Part shown: positions 21,055 to 29,637 of the stretch, one piece after another
Layout: each line of letters begins with the position of its first letter
How positions within the stretch are numbered: position 1 is the first letter of the stretch
DNA from: Nitrosomonas sp.
GTDB taxonomy: Bacteria; Pseudomonadota; Gammaproteobacteria; Burkholderiales; Nitrosomonadaceae
Reading direction: 5' to 3'
Length of the DNA stretch: 34,770 nt
NCBI GenBank assembly: GCA_020890945.1
Contig: JAJHPK010000061.1
Span: 1-34,770, forward strand
Notes under the pieces: model-generated
The model's input: only the letters and a program-made list of their open reading frames with translations
The model's database searches: none
Told to the model about the DNA's origin: nothing
Position numbers and translations under genes: made by a program

Positions 21055-22044
21055 CTAATAAATCTCACTTTTCTGTTCGCGATTTAACAACACTTCTACG
21101 GCTAAGCGAGGAGATACCCCTTCATGGATGATATTGCATACTGCCTGCGTGATCGGCATTTCAACTTTTAATCGATTGCTCAACTGCAATACTGATTGTG
21201 CCGTATGCACGCCTTCTGCAACATGACCCAGTTGGTCTAGAATAGCATCGATAGATTTTCCCTCTGCTAGCATCAAGCCTACTTGACGATTGCGCGACAA
21301 CTGGCCTGTGCTAGTTAAAATCAAATCGCCGACTCCAGTCAATCCCATAAAGGTTTTCAAATCACCGCCTAATTTCAGTCCTAATCGTGTGATTTCCGAT
21401 AACCCTCGAGTAATCAAAGCCGCGCGTGCATTATTGCCATACCCAAGTCCATCTGAAATTCCTGCCGCAATGCTGATCACATTCTTTATTGCACCGCCAA
21501 TTTCTACCCCAATCACATCTTGACTGGTATAAATTCGCAACTTGGCACTATGCAGATAAGAAGCCATCTGCTGAGAAAATTGAAGATCTTTGGATGCAAG
21601 TGTTAACGCAGTCGGCAGGTTTCGCGCAACTTCGTCTGCGAAGCTGGGTCCAGATAACACGCCCGAACATGATGACAAATCAGGACATTCTTGTTGCAGG
21701 ATTTGGTGCGGCAGTAGCGACGTATCGGATTCAAACCCCTTACACCCCCACAGCAATGGCAATTTGATTCGTGTTGCAGTAATTTTTTTTAACGTTTCAC
21801 GTAAACCAGAGATTGGCACTAAAATCAATGCAAAGTCGACTTGTTCAATAGCTTCCGCAAGTATAGAAGTGACCTGTATCGTTTCCGGTAGTACATATTG
21901 TGGCAAATAACGTCGATTGATTCTTGTTGCAACCATCTCGGCTGCATGTTGGGCATCTCTTGTCCACAGATTTATCTGATGATGTGATAAATTAATCGCT
22001 AAAGCTGAACCCCATGCACCTGCACCCAGTATCGCAATTTTCAT
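21055..22044 (-). CDS. gpsA: Glycerol-3-phosphate dehydrogenase [NAD(P)+]
   Basis: Reduces dihydroxyacetone phosphate to sn-glycerol 3-phosphate, the backbone precursor of phospholipids. With the ATG at 22044 it has 329 residues. The N-terminal Rossmann motif GAGAWGSALA and the catalytic-lysine region GGAIKNVISIAAG with the following NNARAALITRGLSE are intact. The start overlaps the stop of the upstream SH3 gene as ATGA, so translation is coupled. It is the last gene of the yibN-grxC-secB-gpsA type cluster found in enterobacteria and relatives, here with an SH3 gene inserted between secB and gpsA. Confidence 0.97.
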   Translation of the reverse strand: MKIAILGAGAWGSALAINLSHHQINLWTRDAQHAAEMVATRINRRYLPQYVLPETIQVTSILAEAIEQVDFALILVPISGLRETLKKITATRIKLPLLWGCKGFESDTSLLPHQILQQECPDLSSCSGVLSGPSFADEVARNLPTALTLASKDLQFSQQMASYLHSAKLRIYTSQDVIGVEIGGAIKNVISIAAGISDGLGYGNNARAALITRGLSEITRLGLKLGGDLKTFMGLTGVGDLILTSTGQLSRNRQVGLMLAEGKSIDAILDQLGHVAEGVHTAQSVLQLSNRLKVEMPITQAVCNIIHEGVSPRLAVEVLLNREQKSEIY

Positions 22045-22499
22045 GAACCCCAAACCTGAATGCTTTTAACGTATCCAGTTTGTCCATCCTGATGTCGCAC
22101 CTTGACCCATCCCGGATTATCAGAATCGATCCATTCCATCACCACATTTCGTTCAGCTTGGAATAGCGATACCGCATTGGCATCTGGCGTTTGATAAACA
22201 CTCGCAACAGGAACTGTCACAATAACGTAGCGTTTATCACTCAAACCTTTCTTTTCTATCCAGGCAAGGGTGCCGCCGCTATCTCTTACCTTGCTCCAAC
22301 CTTCCACGTCCACAATCGTTTCTACCGGAAGATATTGACTTGCCACATAGATCTTGCCTGCTTTCAGCGAAGGTGCGTCATACATGATGCTGCCGTTTTG
22401 AGCAACGGAAAAATACGACATCTCAGCATGCAAATGATTTGGTAAATACAAACCCAACGCCATTAAAACAGTAATTAAAGCGTATGAAAATTGTTTCAT
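22041..22499 (-). CDS. Secreted bacterial SH3-domain protein
   Basis: A 152-residue exported protein. It has a signal peptide (about 1-25, cleaved after NHLHA), then two consecutive bacterial SH3-like modules: one around residues 30-90 (SIMYDAPSLKAG through GGTLAWIEKKGL) and one around 95-150 (ASVYQTPDANAVSLF through GQTGYVKSIQVW). Such modules usually bind cell-wall peptides or serve as protein-protein adaptors in the periplasm. No catalytic domain is present. It overlaps gpsA by four bases and follows secB by 29 bases, so it is part of the operon. The exact ligand is unknown. Confidence 0.85.
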   Translation of the reverse strand: MKQFSYALITVLMALGLYLPNHLHAEMSYFSVAQNGSIMYDAPSLKAGKIYVASQYLPVETIVDVEGWSKVRDSGGTLAWIEKKGLSDKRYVIVTVPVASVYQTPDANAVSLFQAERNVVMEWIDSDNPGWVKVRHQDGQTGYVKSIQVWGS

Positions 22500-22528
22500 C
22501 TGCTCCTCACGTTTTATGATCTTTAAAT

Positions 22529-22993
22529 TTATTGGCTAGCGCCATTCATAACAGATTCTGGTTTCTTTTGACGATAAATCGCTTCAAAATTAACCGGATT
22601 TAAAATAACAGGAGGAAAGCCTGCTCGCGTTACGGTATCGGACACTACTTCTCGCAAATAGGGAAATATAATAGTTGGACAGCCAATACCAAGCACCGGT
22701 CCCATTTCTTCTTCGGAAATGTTGCCAATACGAAAAACTCCTGCCTGTTGCACTTCTACTAAAAACATCATCTTATCTTTGATCTTTGCGGTCACAGTGA
22801 CTGTTAGCAAAACCTCATGCAGGCCATCGCCTAAATTCTGATTCTTACCACCAAGCTGCATGTTAATCTCAGGCGCCTCTCTTTCTAAAAAAATTTGCGG
22901 TGCATGGGGGATCTCTAGTGAAAGATCTTTTACATAGATTTTTTCTATTAAGAAAGTAGGTTGCTGCGACTCCGTAGATTCACTCATTTGCAT
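22529..22993 (-). CDS. secB: Protein-export chaperone SecB
   Basis: Tetrameric cytoplasmic chaperone that keeps preproteins unfolded and hands them to SecA. The product is 154 residues with the family core FLIEKIYVKDLSLEIPHAPQIF near the start and the conserved IGCPTIIFPYLREVVSDTVTRAGFPPVILNPVNFEAIY towards the end (given here as family landmarks, not as one uninterrupted motif). Two ATGs (22993, 22987) are possible; the GGAT segment before the first is a weak ribosome-binding site. It lies between grxC and the SH3 gene. Confidence 0.97.
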   Translation of the reverse strand: MQMSESTESQQPTFLIEKIYVKDLSLEIPHAPQIFLEREAPEINMQLGGKNQNLGDGLHEVLLTVTVTAKIKDKMMFLVEVQQAGVFRIGNISEEEMGPVLGIGCPTIIFPYLREVVSDTVTRAGFPPVILNPVNFEAIYRQKKPESVMNGASQ

Positions 22994-23051
22994 TATCGAT
23001 CCAATTGTTATTTAAGATATTGTTCATAATATTCCTTTACGTTCTGTGAAT

Positions 23052-23306
23052 TTATATCAGTAATGTTGATAACTCTCCACTACGATCCAAAAGCGACAAA
23101 TCGTCATACCCCCCCACATGCTTTTCCCCAATATATATTTGTGGAACCGTGCGACGACCCGTTTTAGTCATCATTTCTGCACGTAACTCAGGATTTAAAT
23201 CGATACGGATTTTTTCGATTGTCTCGACGCCTTTTGAGCGCAATAAATTTTCAGCCATACGGCAATAAGGACACGAACCGGTCGCATACATAATGATCTT
23301 TGGCAT
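23052..23306 (-). CDS. grxC: Glutaredoxin 3
   Basis: Glutathione-dependent disulfide reductase of the cytoplasm. The product is 84 residues, the usual length, with the dithiol active site CPYC at residues 12-15 following MPKIIMYATGS. The glutathione-binding TVP (GRRTVPQIYIG) and GGYDDL motifs are present. The ATG at 23306 lies nine bases after the rhodanese gene, in the usual yibN-grxC-secB order. Confidence 0.97.
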   Translation of the reverse strand: MPKIIMYATGSCPYCRMAENLLRSKGVETIEKIRIDLNPELRAEMMTKTGRRTVPQIYIGEKHVGGYDDLSLLDRSGELSTLLI

Positions 23307-23315
23307 GATTTCCCT

Positions 23316-23756
23316 TCACCGCTTGACAATAGGAAGATTCGCTCTTTTCCAAGCATCAATTCCACCCATTAAATTATAAATTTTTGGGAAACCATTTTTT
23401 CTCAGTATGTGACTTGCATTTGTGGAACGCACGCCACCACGATAAATCACGACAATGGGTTTATCTTTGTATTTTTCCAACTCCGACCAACGTTCTTCCA
23501 TTTTCTCGGTAGGAATATGCTTGGAGTTAGGTAAATGCCCAGTAGCAAACTCGCTATCATCGCGCACATCAACAATTAACGCATTTTCATAGTTGATGAG
23601 TTGTACCGCAACCCTGGTATCAATTTCCTTGATGCCACGTTGAGAAATTAATGTCCACAAAAGCATAAACCCGCTGACAGCTGCTGTAATCACGAAAATT
23701 AGATTCTCGAGTCTTAAGAGAAAGTGACTTTGATTTTGAAATAAAGATAGATCCAT
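23316..23756 (-). CDS. Membrane-anchored rhodanese-like protein lacking the catalytic cysteine (YibN-like)
   Basis: A 146-residue protein with one N-terminal membrane helix (about 17-37) and a single rhodanese domain (about 50-145), the architecture of YibN in the same gene position. The domain has the normal ALIVDVRDDSEFATGHLPNSKHIP segment and ends in NLMGGIDAWKRANLP. In the active-site loop the expected Cys (family pattern YCRxGxRS) is Tyr105, reading VIYRGGVRS; the codon is TAT, one transition from the Cys codon TGT. Sulfurtransferase activity is therefore unlikely; a binding or scaffold role is more plausible. It is the first gene of the minus-strand cluster. Confidence 0.9.
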   Translation of the reverse strand: MDLSLFQNQSHFLLRLENLIFVITAAVSGFMLLWTLISQRGIKEIDTRVAVQLINYENALIVDVRDDSEFATGHLPNSKHIPTEKMEERWSELEKYKDKPIVVIYRGGVRSTNASHILRKNGFPKIYNLMGGIDAWKRANLPIVKR

Positions 23757-24149
23757 GACATTAAAATGATAGAGTTTTGATAATTTAAAAGCTTAATTTT
23801 AGCAAAAAGTAAAAATTGCTAGATTTCATTTCACAAACTGAATGGGCTGGTATATTAACATTATGTCTACCAATTAATAATCTATATCGTTTCCGCATTC
23901 AATATTTATTTTTATTTGCGATAACTGTTTAATGAATAATATGAAACAACAGAATCACGGTCTTCTCACCATCGACAGAACGAGTTTGCGCTGTCTCGTT
24001 TGATGTTTGGATGAATTCGGATTGAAGGCGAATTCCGGTTGATTGCTGCAATCAATTGCAAAATATACTAAAATGGTTGGCTTTTATTCCATCGAACTAC
24101 TGCTTACAATAAACATTACAACACACTCCACTCATACTCATATATCGCC
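23757..24149. promoter_or_regulatory. Divergent intergenic region between the rhodanese cluster and gpmA
   Basis: There are 393 bases without a convincing gene. The part next to the rhodanese (about 23757-23930) is very AT-rich. The part nearer gpmA holds several signals: an interrupted inverted repeat AACGAG/CTCGTT (about 23980-24001), two near-copies of a GAATTC(C)GG(A)TTGA element (about 24013-24043) and a perfect inverted repeat at 24039-24055, followed by a TATACT box. Together these look like a promoter with operator-like repeats for gpmA, but no regulator can be named. A 23-codon frame at 23932-24003 has no ribosome-binding site. Confidence 0.45.
24039..24069 (+). promoter_or_regulatory. 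Candidate gpmA promoter with overlapping inverted repeat
   Basis: TTGATTG and CAATCAA form a perfect 7-base inverted repeat around CTG (24039-24055). Its left arm includes a possible -35 (TTGATT) and TATACT at 24064-24069 is a good -10. The spacing of 19 bases is longer than ideal. The overlap of a -35 with a palindrome is what an operator would look like. Confidence 0.35.
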
Positions 24150-24899
24150 ATGAAGAAAATTGTTCTCCTGAGACATGGAGAGAGCATCTGGAACAAAGAA
24201 AATCGATTTACCGGCTGGACTGATGTAGATTTAACAACGCAAGGAATTCAAGAAGCCAAGAACGCCGGGCAACTCCTTAGAAAACTTGGATATTCATTTG
24301 ATATCGCCTATACCTCTGTACTCAAGCGCGCTATTCGTACATTGTGGCTTGCCCTGGATGAAATGGATCAAATGTGGATTCCCATTGAACACACTTGGCG
24401 TTTGAATGAAAGACACTACGGTGCATTACAAGGCTTAAACAAAGCAGAAATTGCTGCGCAATACGGTGAAGAACAAGTATTAATCTGGCGTCGCGGGTAT
24501 GACGCTACCCCACCTGCCTTAACGCCAGGAGACAGTCGCTATCCTGGCTCAGATCCCCGCTATAAAGACCTTACGGTTAGCCAGTTACCTTTGACCGAAT
24601 GCTTACGAGATACCGTTGAAAGATTTTTACCTTATTGGGAAACCATTATCTCACCACAAGTGAAATCGGGTAAAAGCATCATCATCGCTGCACATGGTAA
24701 TTCATTACGCGCCTTAGTACAGTACTTGAATAATTTTTCTGAGGAAGAAATACTCAGCTGCAACATACCAACGGGTATTCCGTTAGTTTATGAACTCGAT
24801 GACAATCTAAAACCGATTCAAAATTATTATCTAGGAAATTCCTCTGAAATTGAGCAAGCAATTCAATCTGTTGCAAACCAAGCAAAAACAAAACCTTAA
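24150..24899 (+). CDS. gpmA: 2,3-bisphosphoglycerate-dependent phosphoglycerate mutase
   Basis: Interconverts 3- and 2-phosphoglycerate in glycolysis and gluconeogenesis using a phosphohistidine. The product is 249 residues. The catalytic His9 is in the LRHGESIWN motif, Glu87 in NERHYG and His182 in [10 protein letters not shown], and the substrate-binding FTGWTDVDL segment is present. The C-terminal tail resembles that of the Escherichia coli enzyme. It is divergent from the rhodanese gene and 75 bases before envC. In enterobacteria this same slot is held by the unrelated cofactor-independent mutase. Confidence 0.97.
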   Translation: MKKIVLLRHGESIWNKENRFTGWTDVDLTTQGIQEAKNAGQLLRKLGYSFDIAYTSVLKRAIRTLWLALDEMDQMWIPIEHTWRLNERHYGALQGLNKAEIAAQYGEEQVLIWRRGYDATPPALTPGDSRYPGSDPRYKDLTVSQLPLTECLRDTVERFLPYWETIISPQVKSGKSIIIAAHGNSLRALVQYLNNFSEEEILSCNIPTGIPLVYELDDNLKPIQNYYLGNSSEIEQAIQSVANQAKTKP

Positions 24900-24974
24900 A
24901 ATATTTACTGTTATTACACAAATTTCACAACAACCATAAACAAGAATATTTTCAGCTATTTTCCACAAACTCAA

Positions 24975-26183
24975 TTGACTCAGATTCGCTTGGTTATATC
25001 GGCAGGTATTTGCTGTCTTATCTCGTTCTATTCTTGGCCAGTTTTATCCGATAATCAACAAAAACTGAAATCTGTCCAAGAACGTATCCAATCTTTACAA
25101 AAAGATATCGTTAATAAAGAAGTAATTAAGCATGACACAACCATCAAATTACAAGAAACTCAGCGTGTCATTACCGATATTATGAATCAATTACAAAAAC
25201 TTACCATTAATGAAAAGGCGATCCATCAAGAATTACAGCAATTCCAAATGCGTCATAATCAATTAAACAACTCTATTAAAAAAGAACAAAATCAGCTCGA
25301 GCAATTGCTTTATCAGCAATATATAGCCAAACAACACCCTCATCTGCAATCCATTTTCAGCCAAAACAATCTCAATCAAATGTTGAGAGATCAGTATTAC
25401 TACAAACAGTTGCTATTAGCAGGTTCTGATAGTATTCAACGCTTATTGAATCACCAACATGAAATTGCAACTCTTTCTAAAAAACAGCAGACAAAACAAC
25501 AAGAAATAGTGGCCATACAGTCGCAATATTCATCACAACAAGAACAGTTGGCACAAGAAAAAAACAAACAGCAACAGTTACTGACTCAAGTATCCAGTCA
25601 AATTACTCAACAACAAGACGAAATTAACAGATTACGCAGTGACGAAAAACGTATCACTCAACTTATCAGTAAGCTCAATGAAGCGATTCGCTTACAAGAG
25701 CTAGAAAAAAAACGTGAAAAAGCGTCCAAAGAAAAAGAATTAATACAAAACAATAAACGTGCTGATGCTTCCATATCAAATTCATCTTTTAATTCATCGA
25801 AAAGACAATTCAATTTGCCAGTTCGTGGGAAACTTCTCAATCGTTTCGGTGACCAAAGATCAGGAAAACATGTGACATGGAAAGGGCTTTTTATTCAATC
25901 AAGCAATGGCAGTGAAGTTAAAGCCATTGCCGATGGCAAGGTTGTGTTTGCCGATTGGTTAAAAGGTTTTGGCAAATTACTTATCATCGATCATGGAAAA
26001 GGTTTTATGAGTCTTTATGGTAATAATGAGACACTCTATAAACAGGTCGATACTGCAATTCGAGCGGGCGATATTGTTGCCACCGTTGGAAATAGCAGCG
26101 GTAGTCTTGATTCAGGTTTATATTTCGAACTACGTTATAATGGAAAGCCGCTTGACCCCCTGACCCGGATAAAAATAGAATAA
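24975..26183 (+). CDS. envC: Murein hydrolase activator EnvC-like protein (degenerate LytM)
   Basis: Periplasmic activator of cell-division amidases. The product is about 402 residues: a signal peptide (cleavage near residue 25), a very long Gln/Lys-rich coiled coil (about 30-245), a linker, and a C-terminal LytM domain (about 275-400). As in EnvC, the domain has lost the zinc ligands: the usual HxxxD is KGLFI (WKGLFIQ) and the usual HxH is YFE (LYFELRYNG). It should activate amidases rather than cut peptidoglycan. The only start I can find is a TTG at 24975, with no good ribosome-binding site; no ATG or GTG lies in frame upstream. It sits before ctpA, its usual partner in many proteobacteria. 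Confidence 0.92.
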   Translation: MTQIRLVISAGICCLISFYSWPVLSDNQQKLKSVQERIQSLQKDIVNKEVIKHDTTIKLQETQRVITDIMNQLQKLTINEKAIHQELQQFQMRHNQLNNSIKKEQNQLEQLLYQQYIAKQHPHLQSIFSQNNLNQMLRDQYYYKQLLLAGSDSIQRLLNHQHEIATLSKKQQTKQQEIVAIQSQYSSQQEQLAQEKNKQQQLLTQVSSQITQQQDEINRLRSDEKRITQLISKLNEAIRLQELEKKREKASKEKELIQNNKRADASISNSSFNSSKRQFNLPVRGKLLNRFGDQRSGKHVTWKGLFIQSSNGSEVKAIADGKVVFADWLKGFGKLLIIDHGKGFMSLYGNNETLYKQVDTAIRAGDIVATVGNSSGSLDSGLYFELRYNGKPLDPLTRIKIE

Positions 26184-26244
26184 TGAACCCCTTAGAAATC
26201 ATTTTTAAACATACACATAAATTGATCAGCACGGAGAAAGCATC

Positions 26245-27699
26245 ATGAGTCATATCATTAAAAAATCGGGATTACTAATTATTGGCTTAATCGCCGGTAT
26301 CATGATCAGCTTGAATTTCTCTGCTATTGCCAAAAAGGACTCTGTCGAAGCAGTTCATCCGCTTCCAATTGAGGAATTGCGGACATTTGCACAGGTTTTT
26401 GGTCGTATAAAAAGCGATTACGTAGAATCGGTTGAAGACAAAAAACTGATCACCGAAGCGATCAATGGAATGCTTGTAGGTTTAGATCCGCATTCATCTT
26501 ACCTTGATAAAGACGAATACAAAGAACTTCAAATTGGTACTCAAGGTGAATTTGGCGGCTTGGGAATACAAGTAACCATGGAAGATGGTGTCGTTAAAGT
26601 CATTTCGCCGATTGAAGATACTCCTGCATTCCGTGCCGGTATCAAAACGGGCGATTTAATCGTTAAATTGGATGATAAAGTTGTCAAAGGCATGACGTTA
26701 AACGACGCCATCAAAATGATGCGCGGAAAACCTAAAACATCCATCAAAATCACCATTGTCCGCGAAGGTGAATCCGATCCTTTAATCTTTAATCTGGTGC
26801 GAGACATCATTAAGATTCAAAGTGTTAAATCTAAAATGATCGAGCCAGGATATGCCTATATTCGTATTACACAGTTTCAGGAACAAACCGGTGAAAATTT
26901 AGCGCAAGCTATCAACACCTTGTTCTCTCAAAATAAAGGCGACATGAAAGGTTTAATTTTAGATCTGCGCAATGATCCAGGAGGACTATTAAACGGAGCG
27001 GTAGCTGTTTCCGCTGCTTTTTTGCCTGAAAATGCTTTAGTTGTTTACACGGAAGGGCGTAGTGTTGATGCAAAAATGAAATTACATGCGAGCCCAGAAC
27101 ACTATTTACGTGGTTCCGATGTTGATTTTTTAAAGGGACTACCTCAAGAAGCCAAGACTGTACCGATGATTACATTAGTCAATGGCGGATCAGCTTCTGC
27201 TTCTGAAATTGTTGCCGGTGCATTGCAAGACCATAAACGCTCAATTGTCATGGGATCACAAACTTTTGGTAAAGGTTCGGTACAAACCATTCTGCCATTA
27301 GGTAACAACACCGCTATAAAATTGACAACGGCTCGCTATTACACGCCCAACGGCCAATCAATACAAGCCAAAGGAATCACGCCGGATATTAAAGATGAAA
27401 CCGATACCGGTGATGAAGAACGTTTGCGCGAATCTGATTTGAATCGTCATTTATCGAATGGAAAAACCGATAAAAAGAAATCTCCGGCCAGCATGGATCC
27501 CGCCATACAGATAGAAAAGGCGATTCAAGAAACTTCTGGTGAAACCAAAGAAGAAAAAGCTAAAGCTAAGAAAAACAAAAAACCATTAGAATTTGGCTCG
27601 GAAGATGATCAATTGCTAGTTCAAGCGATGAATTACTTCAAAGGTATTAAAACAACCCCTAAGAAGAAAAGCGATAAAAACGAAAAAACTGAAAGCTAA
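26245..27699 (+). CDS. ctpA: Carboxy-terminal processing protease, S41 family
   Basis: Periplasmic serine protease that trims C-termini, often cell-wall hydrolases or their regulators. The product is 484 residues: an N-terminal signal/anchor (about 7-27), a PDZ domain (about 98-175, with GGLGIQV and AGIKTGDLIVKLDD) and the S41 domain. The Ser/Lys dyad is Ser318 in NGGSASASEI and Lys343 in FGKGSVQT. The C-terminus is Lys/Glu-rich and low complexity (after about 420). The ATG at 26245 has a GGAG site. It follows envC by 61 bases, consistent with a cell-separation unit. Confidence 0.96.
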   Translation: MSHIIKKSGLLIIGLIAGIMISLNFSAIAKKDSVEAVHPLPIEELRTFAQVFGRIKSDYVESVEDKKLITEAINGMLVGLDPHSSYLDKDEYKELQIGTQGEFGGLGIQVTMEDGVVKVISPIEDTPAFRAGIKTGDLIVKLDDKVVKGMTLNDAIKMMRGKPKTSIKITIVREGESDPLIFNLVRDIIKIQSVKSKMIEPGYAYIRITQFQEQTGENLAQAINTLFSQNKGDMKGLILDLRNDPGGLLNGAVAVSAAFLPENALVVYTEGRSVDAKMKLHASPEHYLRGSDVDFLKGLPQEAKTVPMITLVNGGSASASEIVAGALQDHKRSIVMGSQTFGKGSVQTILPLGNNTAIKLTTARYYTPNGQSIQAKGITPDIKDETDTGDEERLRESDLNRHLSNGKTDKKKSPASMDPAIQIEKAIQETSGETKEEKAKAKKNKKPLEFGSEDDQLLVQAMNYFKGIKTTPKKKSDKNEKTES

Positions 27700-27713
27700 C
27701 AAAAAGTAGGGTT

Positions 27714-28475
27714 GTGGATGATCAACAACTGATTCGATATAGCAGACATATTCTTTTACCGGAAATTGATATTGAGGGTCAAGAAAAGCTAAATCGATCG
27801 CATGTTTTAATCGTAGGCATGGGGGGACTCGGTTCCCCCGTTGCAATGTACCTAGCAGCAAGTGGGATTGGGAAAATAACCATTTGTGACGGTGACCAGG
27901 TTGATCTCACTAATTTACAACGCCAAATTATTCATCACAGTGAATCGATTGGATTAGCAAAGGTTGACTCAGCAAAACAGACTCTTAATCGAATTAATCC
28001 CGAAGTGCAGATCGTTGAAATTTCTCATCGAGTTGAATCAAAAGAACTGCAATCATTAATTCAAAATGTAGATGTTGTCATCGATGCAAGTGATAATTTT
28101 TCTACCCGGCACCAAATCAATCAGACCTGCGTAAAATATAAGAAACCTCTGGTTTCAGGCGCTGTTGCACGATTTAACGGACAGGTTACCGTTTTTGATT
28201 TGCGCCATCACAACAGCCCATGCTATCACTGCCTATATCCTAATGAAGGAGAATCAGAAGATATGCCATGCGCGGTGATGGGAGTATTTTCTCCCTTAGT
28301 TGGAGTCATTGGCTGCATACAAGCTGCAGAAACCATCAAAACATTACTTGATATCGGCCATAATTTAAACGGCCGATTATTATTGTTAGATGGTTTAACA
28401 ATGAACTGGCGTTCTATCAATCTTCTTAAAGACCGCGCTTGTACAGTCTGTGCAGCAGAGAATAAAGTCAGATAA
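27714..28475 (+). CDS. moeB: ThiF/MoeB-family adenylyltransferase
   Basis: E1-like enzyme that adenylates the C-terminal glycine of a small sulfur carrier (MoaD or ThiS). The product is 253 residues from a GTG at 27714 with an AGTAGGG site. The ATP-binding motif VGMGGLGSPVAMYLAASG, the DxxDxxNLQRQ segment and the zinc cysteines (Cys170, Cys173, Cys243, Cys246) are present, and Cys186 in MPCAVMGVFSPLVGVIG matches the catalytic Cys. ThiF and MoeB cannot be told apart safely; no thiamine or molybdopterin gene is beside it. The lack of a C-terminal rhodanese domain argues against the fused forms. It lies 14 bases after ctpA. Confidence 0.88.
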   Translation: MDDQQLIRYSRHILLPEIDIEGQEKLNRSHVLIVGMGGLGSPVAMYLAASGIGKITICDGDQVDLTNLQRQIIHHSESIGLAKVDSAKQTLNRINPEVQIVEISHRVESKELQSLIQNVDVVIDASDNFSTRHQINQTCVKYKKPLVSGAVARFNGQVTVFDLRHHNSPCYHCLYPNEGESEDMPCAVMGVFSPLVGVIGCIQAAETIKTLLDIGHNLNGRLLLLDGLTMNWRSINLLKDRACTVCAAENKVR

Positions 28476-28616
28476 CTACTTTTTGAAGCCCGTAATGCTT
28501 TCCCGCCGCAAAAACAATCTTCGATACGATTGATTGCCATTCAAGCGTACATGTCGAATAATGACCGTTGCATCATTTGTTGATCCATTCCAAATAACCT
28601 ACGAGTCTTATAAAGT

Positions 28617-29615
28617 ATGCAAGCAATATATTTTCACAGTGGTGGTGACAGCAACGTTTTGCACTATGGCGAAATAGATGCCCCAAAACAGTGCGACGAA
28701 AACCAAGTTCTGGTACATCTCAAAGCCATCGGCGTCAACCCGATTGATATTAAAATACGTACCGCCCCGAATCGTTTTCCAGTAACTTTTCCAGTCATAC
28801 CGGGTTGTGATGGTGCGGGGATTATCGAAGCGATAGGTACGAAGGTCAAGAATTTTAAGCCTGGCGATGAAGTCTATTTTTCTCAACCGGGATTTAATGG
28901 CCGTCAAGGTAGTTACGCGGAACATATACTAGTCGATAGCGATTTACTGTCACATAAACCACAATCGTTATCATTTGAACAAGCTGCCGCGGCGCCCCTC
29001 GTACTGATCACTGCTTGGGAAGCATTGTTCGATCGCACCGATATGCATGAGGGACAAACCGTTTTGATCCAAGCGGGTGCTGGCGGAGTGGGTCATGTAG
29101 CGATTCAATTGGCAAAGCTACACGGCGCTACTGTAATCACTACCGTAAGTAATGAGGAAAAAGCCGCGTTTGTAAAAAGATTGGGGGCCGATTACGTCAT
29201 CAATTATCGTCATCAAAACGTAGTGACAGAAGTATTCGCTTATACAAAAAGCGCAGGCGTAGATATCGCATTTGATACCGTTGGCTCGCAAGTGTTACAA
29301 GATTGCCTTAATTGCGTCAAACCGTATGGCGATGTAGTCACGATTCTACAACCCACCAATGAGACAAACTGGAGTGAAGCACGCTTGCGAAATCTGCGAT
29401 TTAGCATGGAAATGATGTTGTCGCCGGTTTTATTAGAATCAGCGGAAGCCAAATCACACCAAGCCGAGATATTGCGCCAATGCGCACAGTTATTTGATGA
29501 AAACAAGCTCACTATCGAAATAGCGCGTGTTTTTAAATTATCGGAAGCCGCTGCCGCACAGCAATTCTTAGACCAAACGCATCCAATAGGAAAGGTTGTA
29601 TTGACCGTTTCTTGA
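28617..29615 (+). CDS. Quinone oxidoreductase-like zinc-free medium-chain dehydrogenase
   Basis: A 332-residue NADPH-dependent oxidoreductase of the medium-chain dehydrogenase superfamily. It has the N-terminal GroES-like domain (VNPIDIKIRTAP, PGCDGAGIIEAIG, FKPGDEVYF) and a Rossmann domain with GAGGVGHVAIQLAKLHGA (about 154-171). The structural- and catalytic-zinc cysteine clusters of alcohol dehydrogenases are absent, so it belongs with quinone or enone reductases. The ATG at 28617 has no clear ribosome-binding site. It is 141 bases after moeB and 22 bases before the flavoprotein gene, so the last two may be co-transcribed. Substrate unknown. Confidence 0.9.
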   Translation: MQAIYFHSGGDSNVLHYGEIDAPKQCDENQVLVHLKAIGVNPIDIKIRTAPNRFPVTFPVIPGCDGAGIIEAIGTKVKNFKPGDEVYFSQPGFNGRQGSYAEHILVDSDLLSHKPQSLSFEQAAAAPLVLITAWEALFDRTDMHEGQTVLIQAGAGGVGHVAIQLAKLHGATVITTVSNEEKAAFVKRLGADYVINYRHQNVVTEVFAYTKSAGVDIAFDTVGSQVLQDCLNCVKPYGDVVTILQPTNETNWSEARLRNLRFSMEMMLSPVLLESAEAKSHQAEILRQCAQLFDENKLTIEIARVFKLSEAAAAQQFLDQTHPIGKVVLTVS

Positions 29616-29637
29616 TAAATCATCGTTGGAGAACTCA

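Noticed and set aside
23932-24003. A 23-codon plus-strand frame that could be a leader peptide
   Set aside because: It has no ribosome-binding site and no run of regulatory codons, and it overlaps inverted repeats that explain the sequence better.
25800-26183. Loss of zinc ligands in the LytM domain of the EnvC-like protein as a decay signal
   Set aside because: The same ligands are missing in genuine EnvC, which works as an activator, so this is the normal state for the family.
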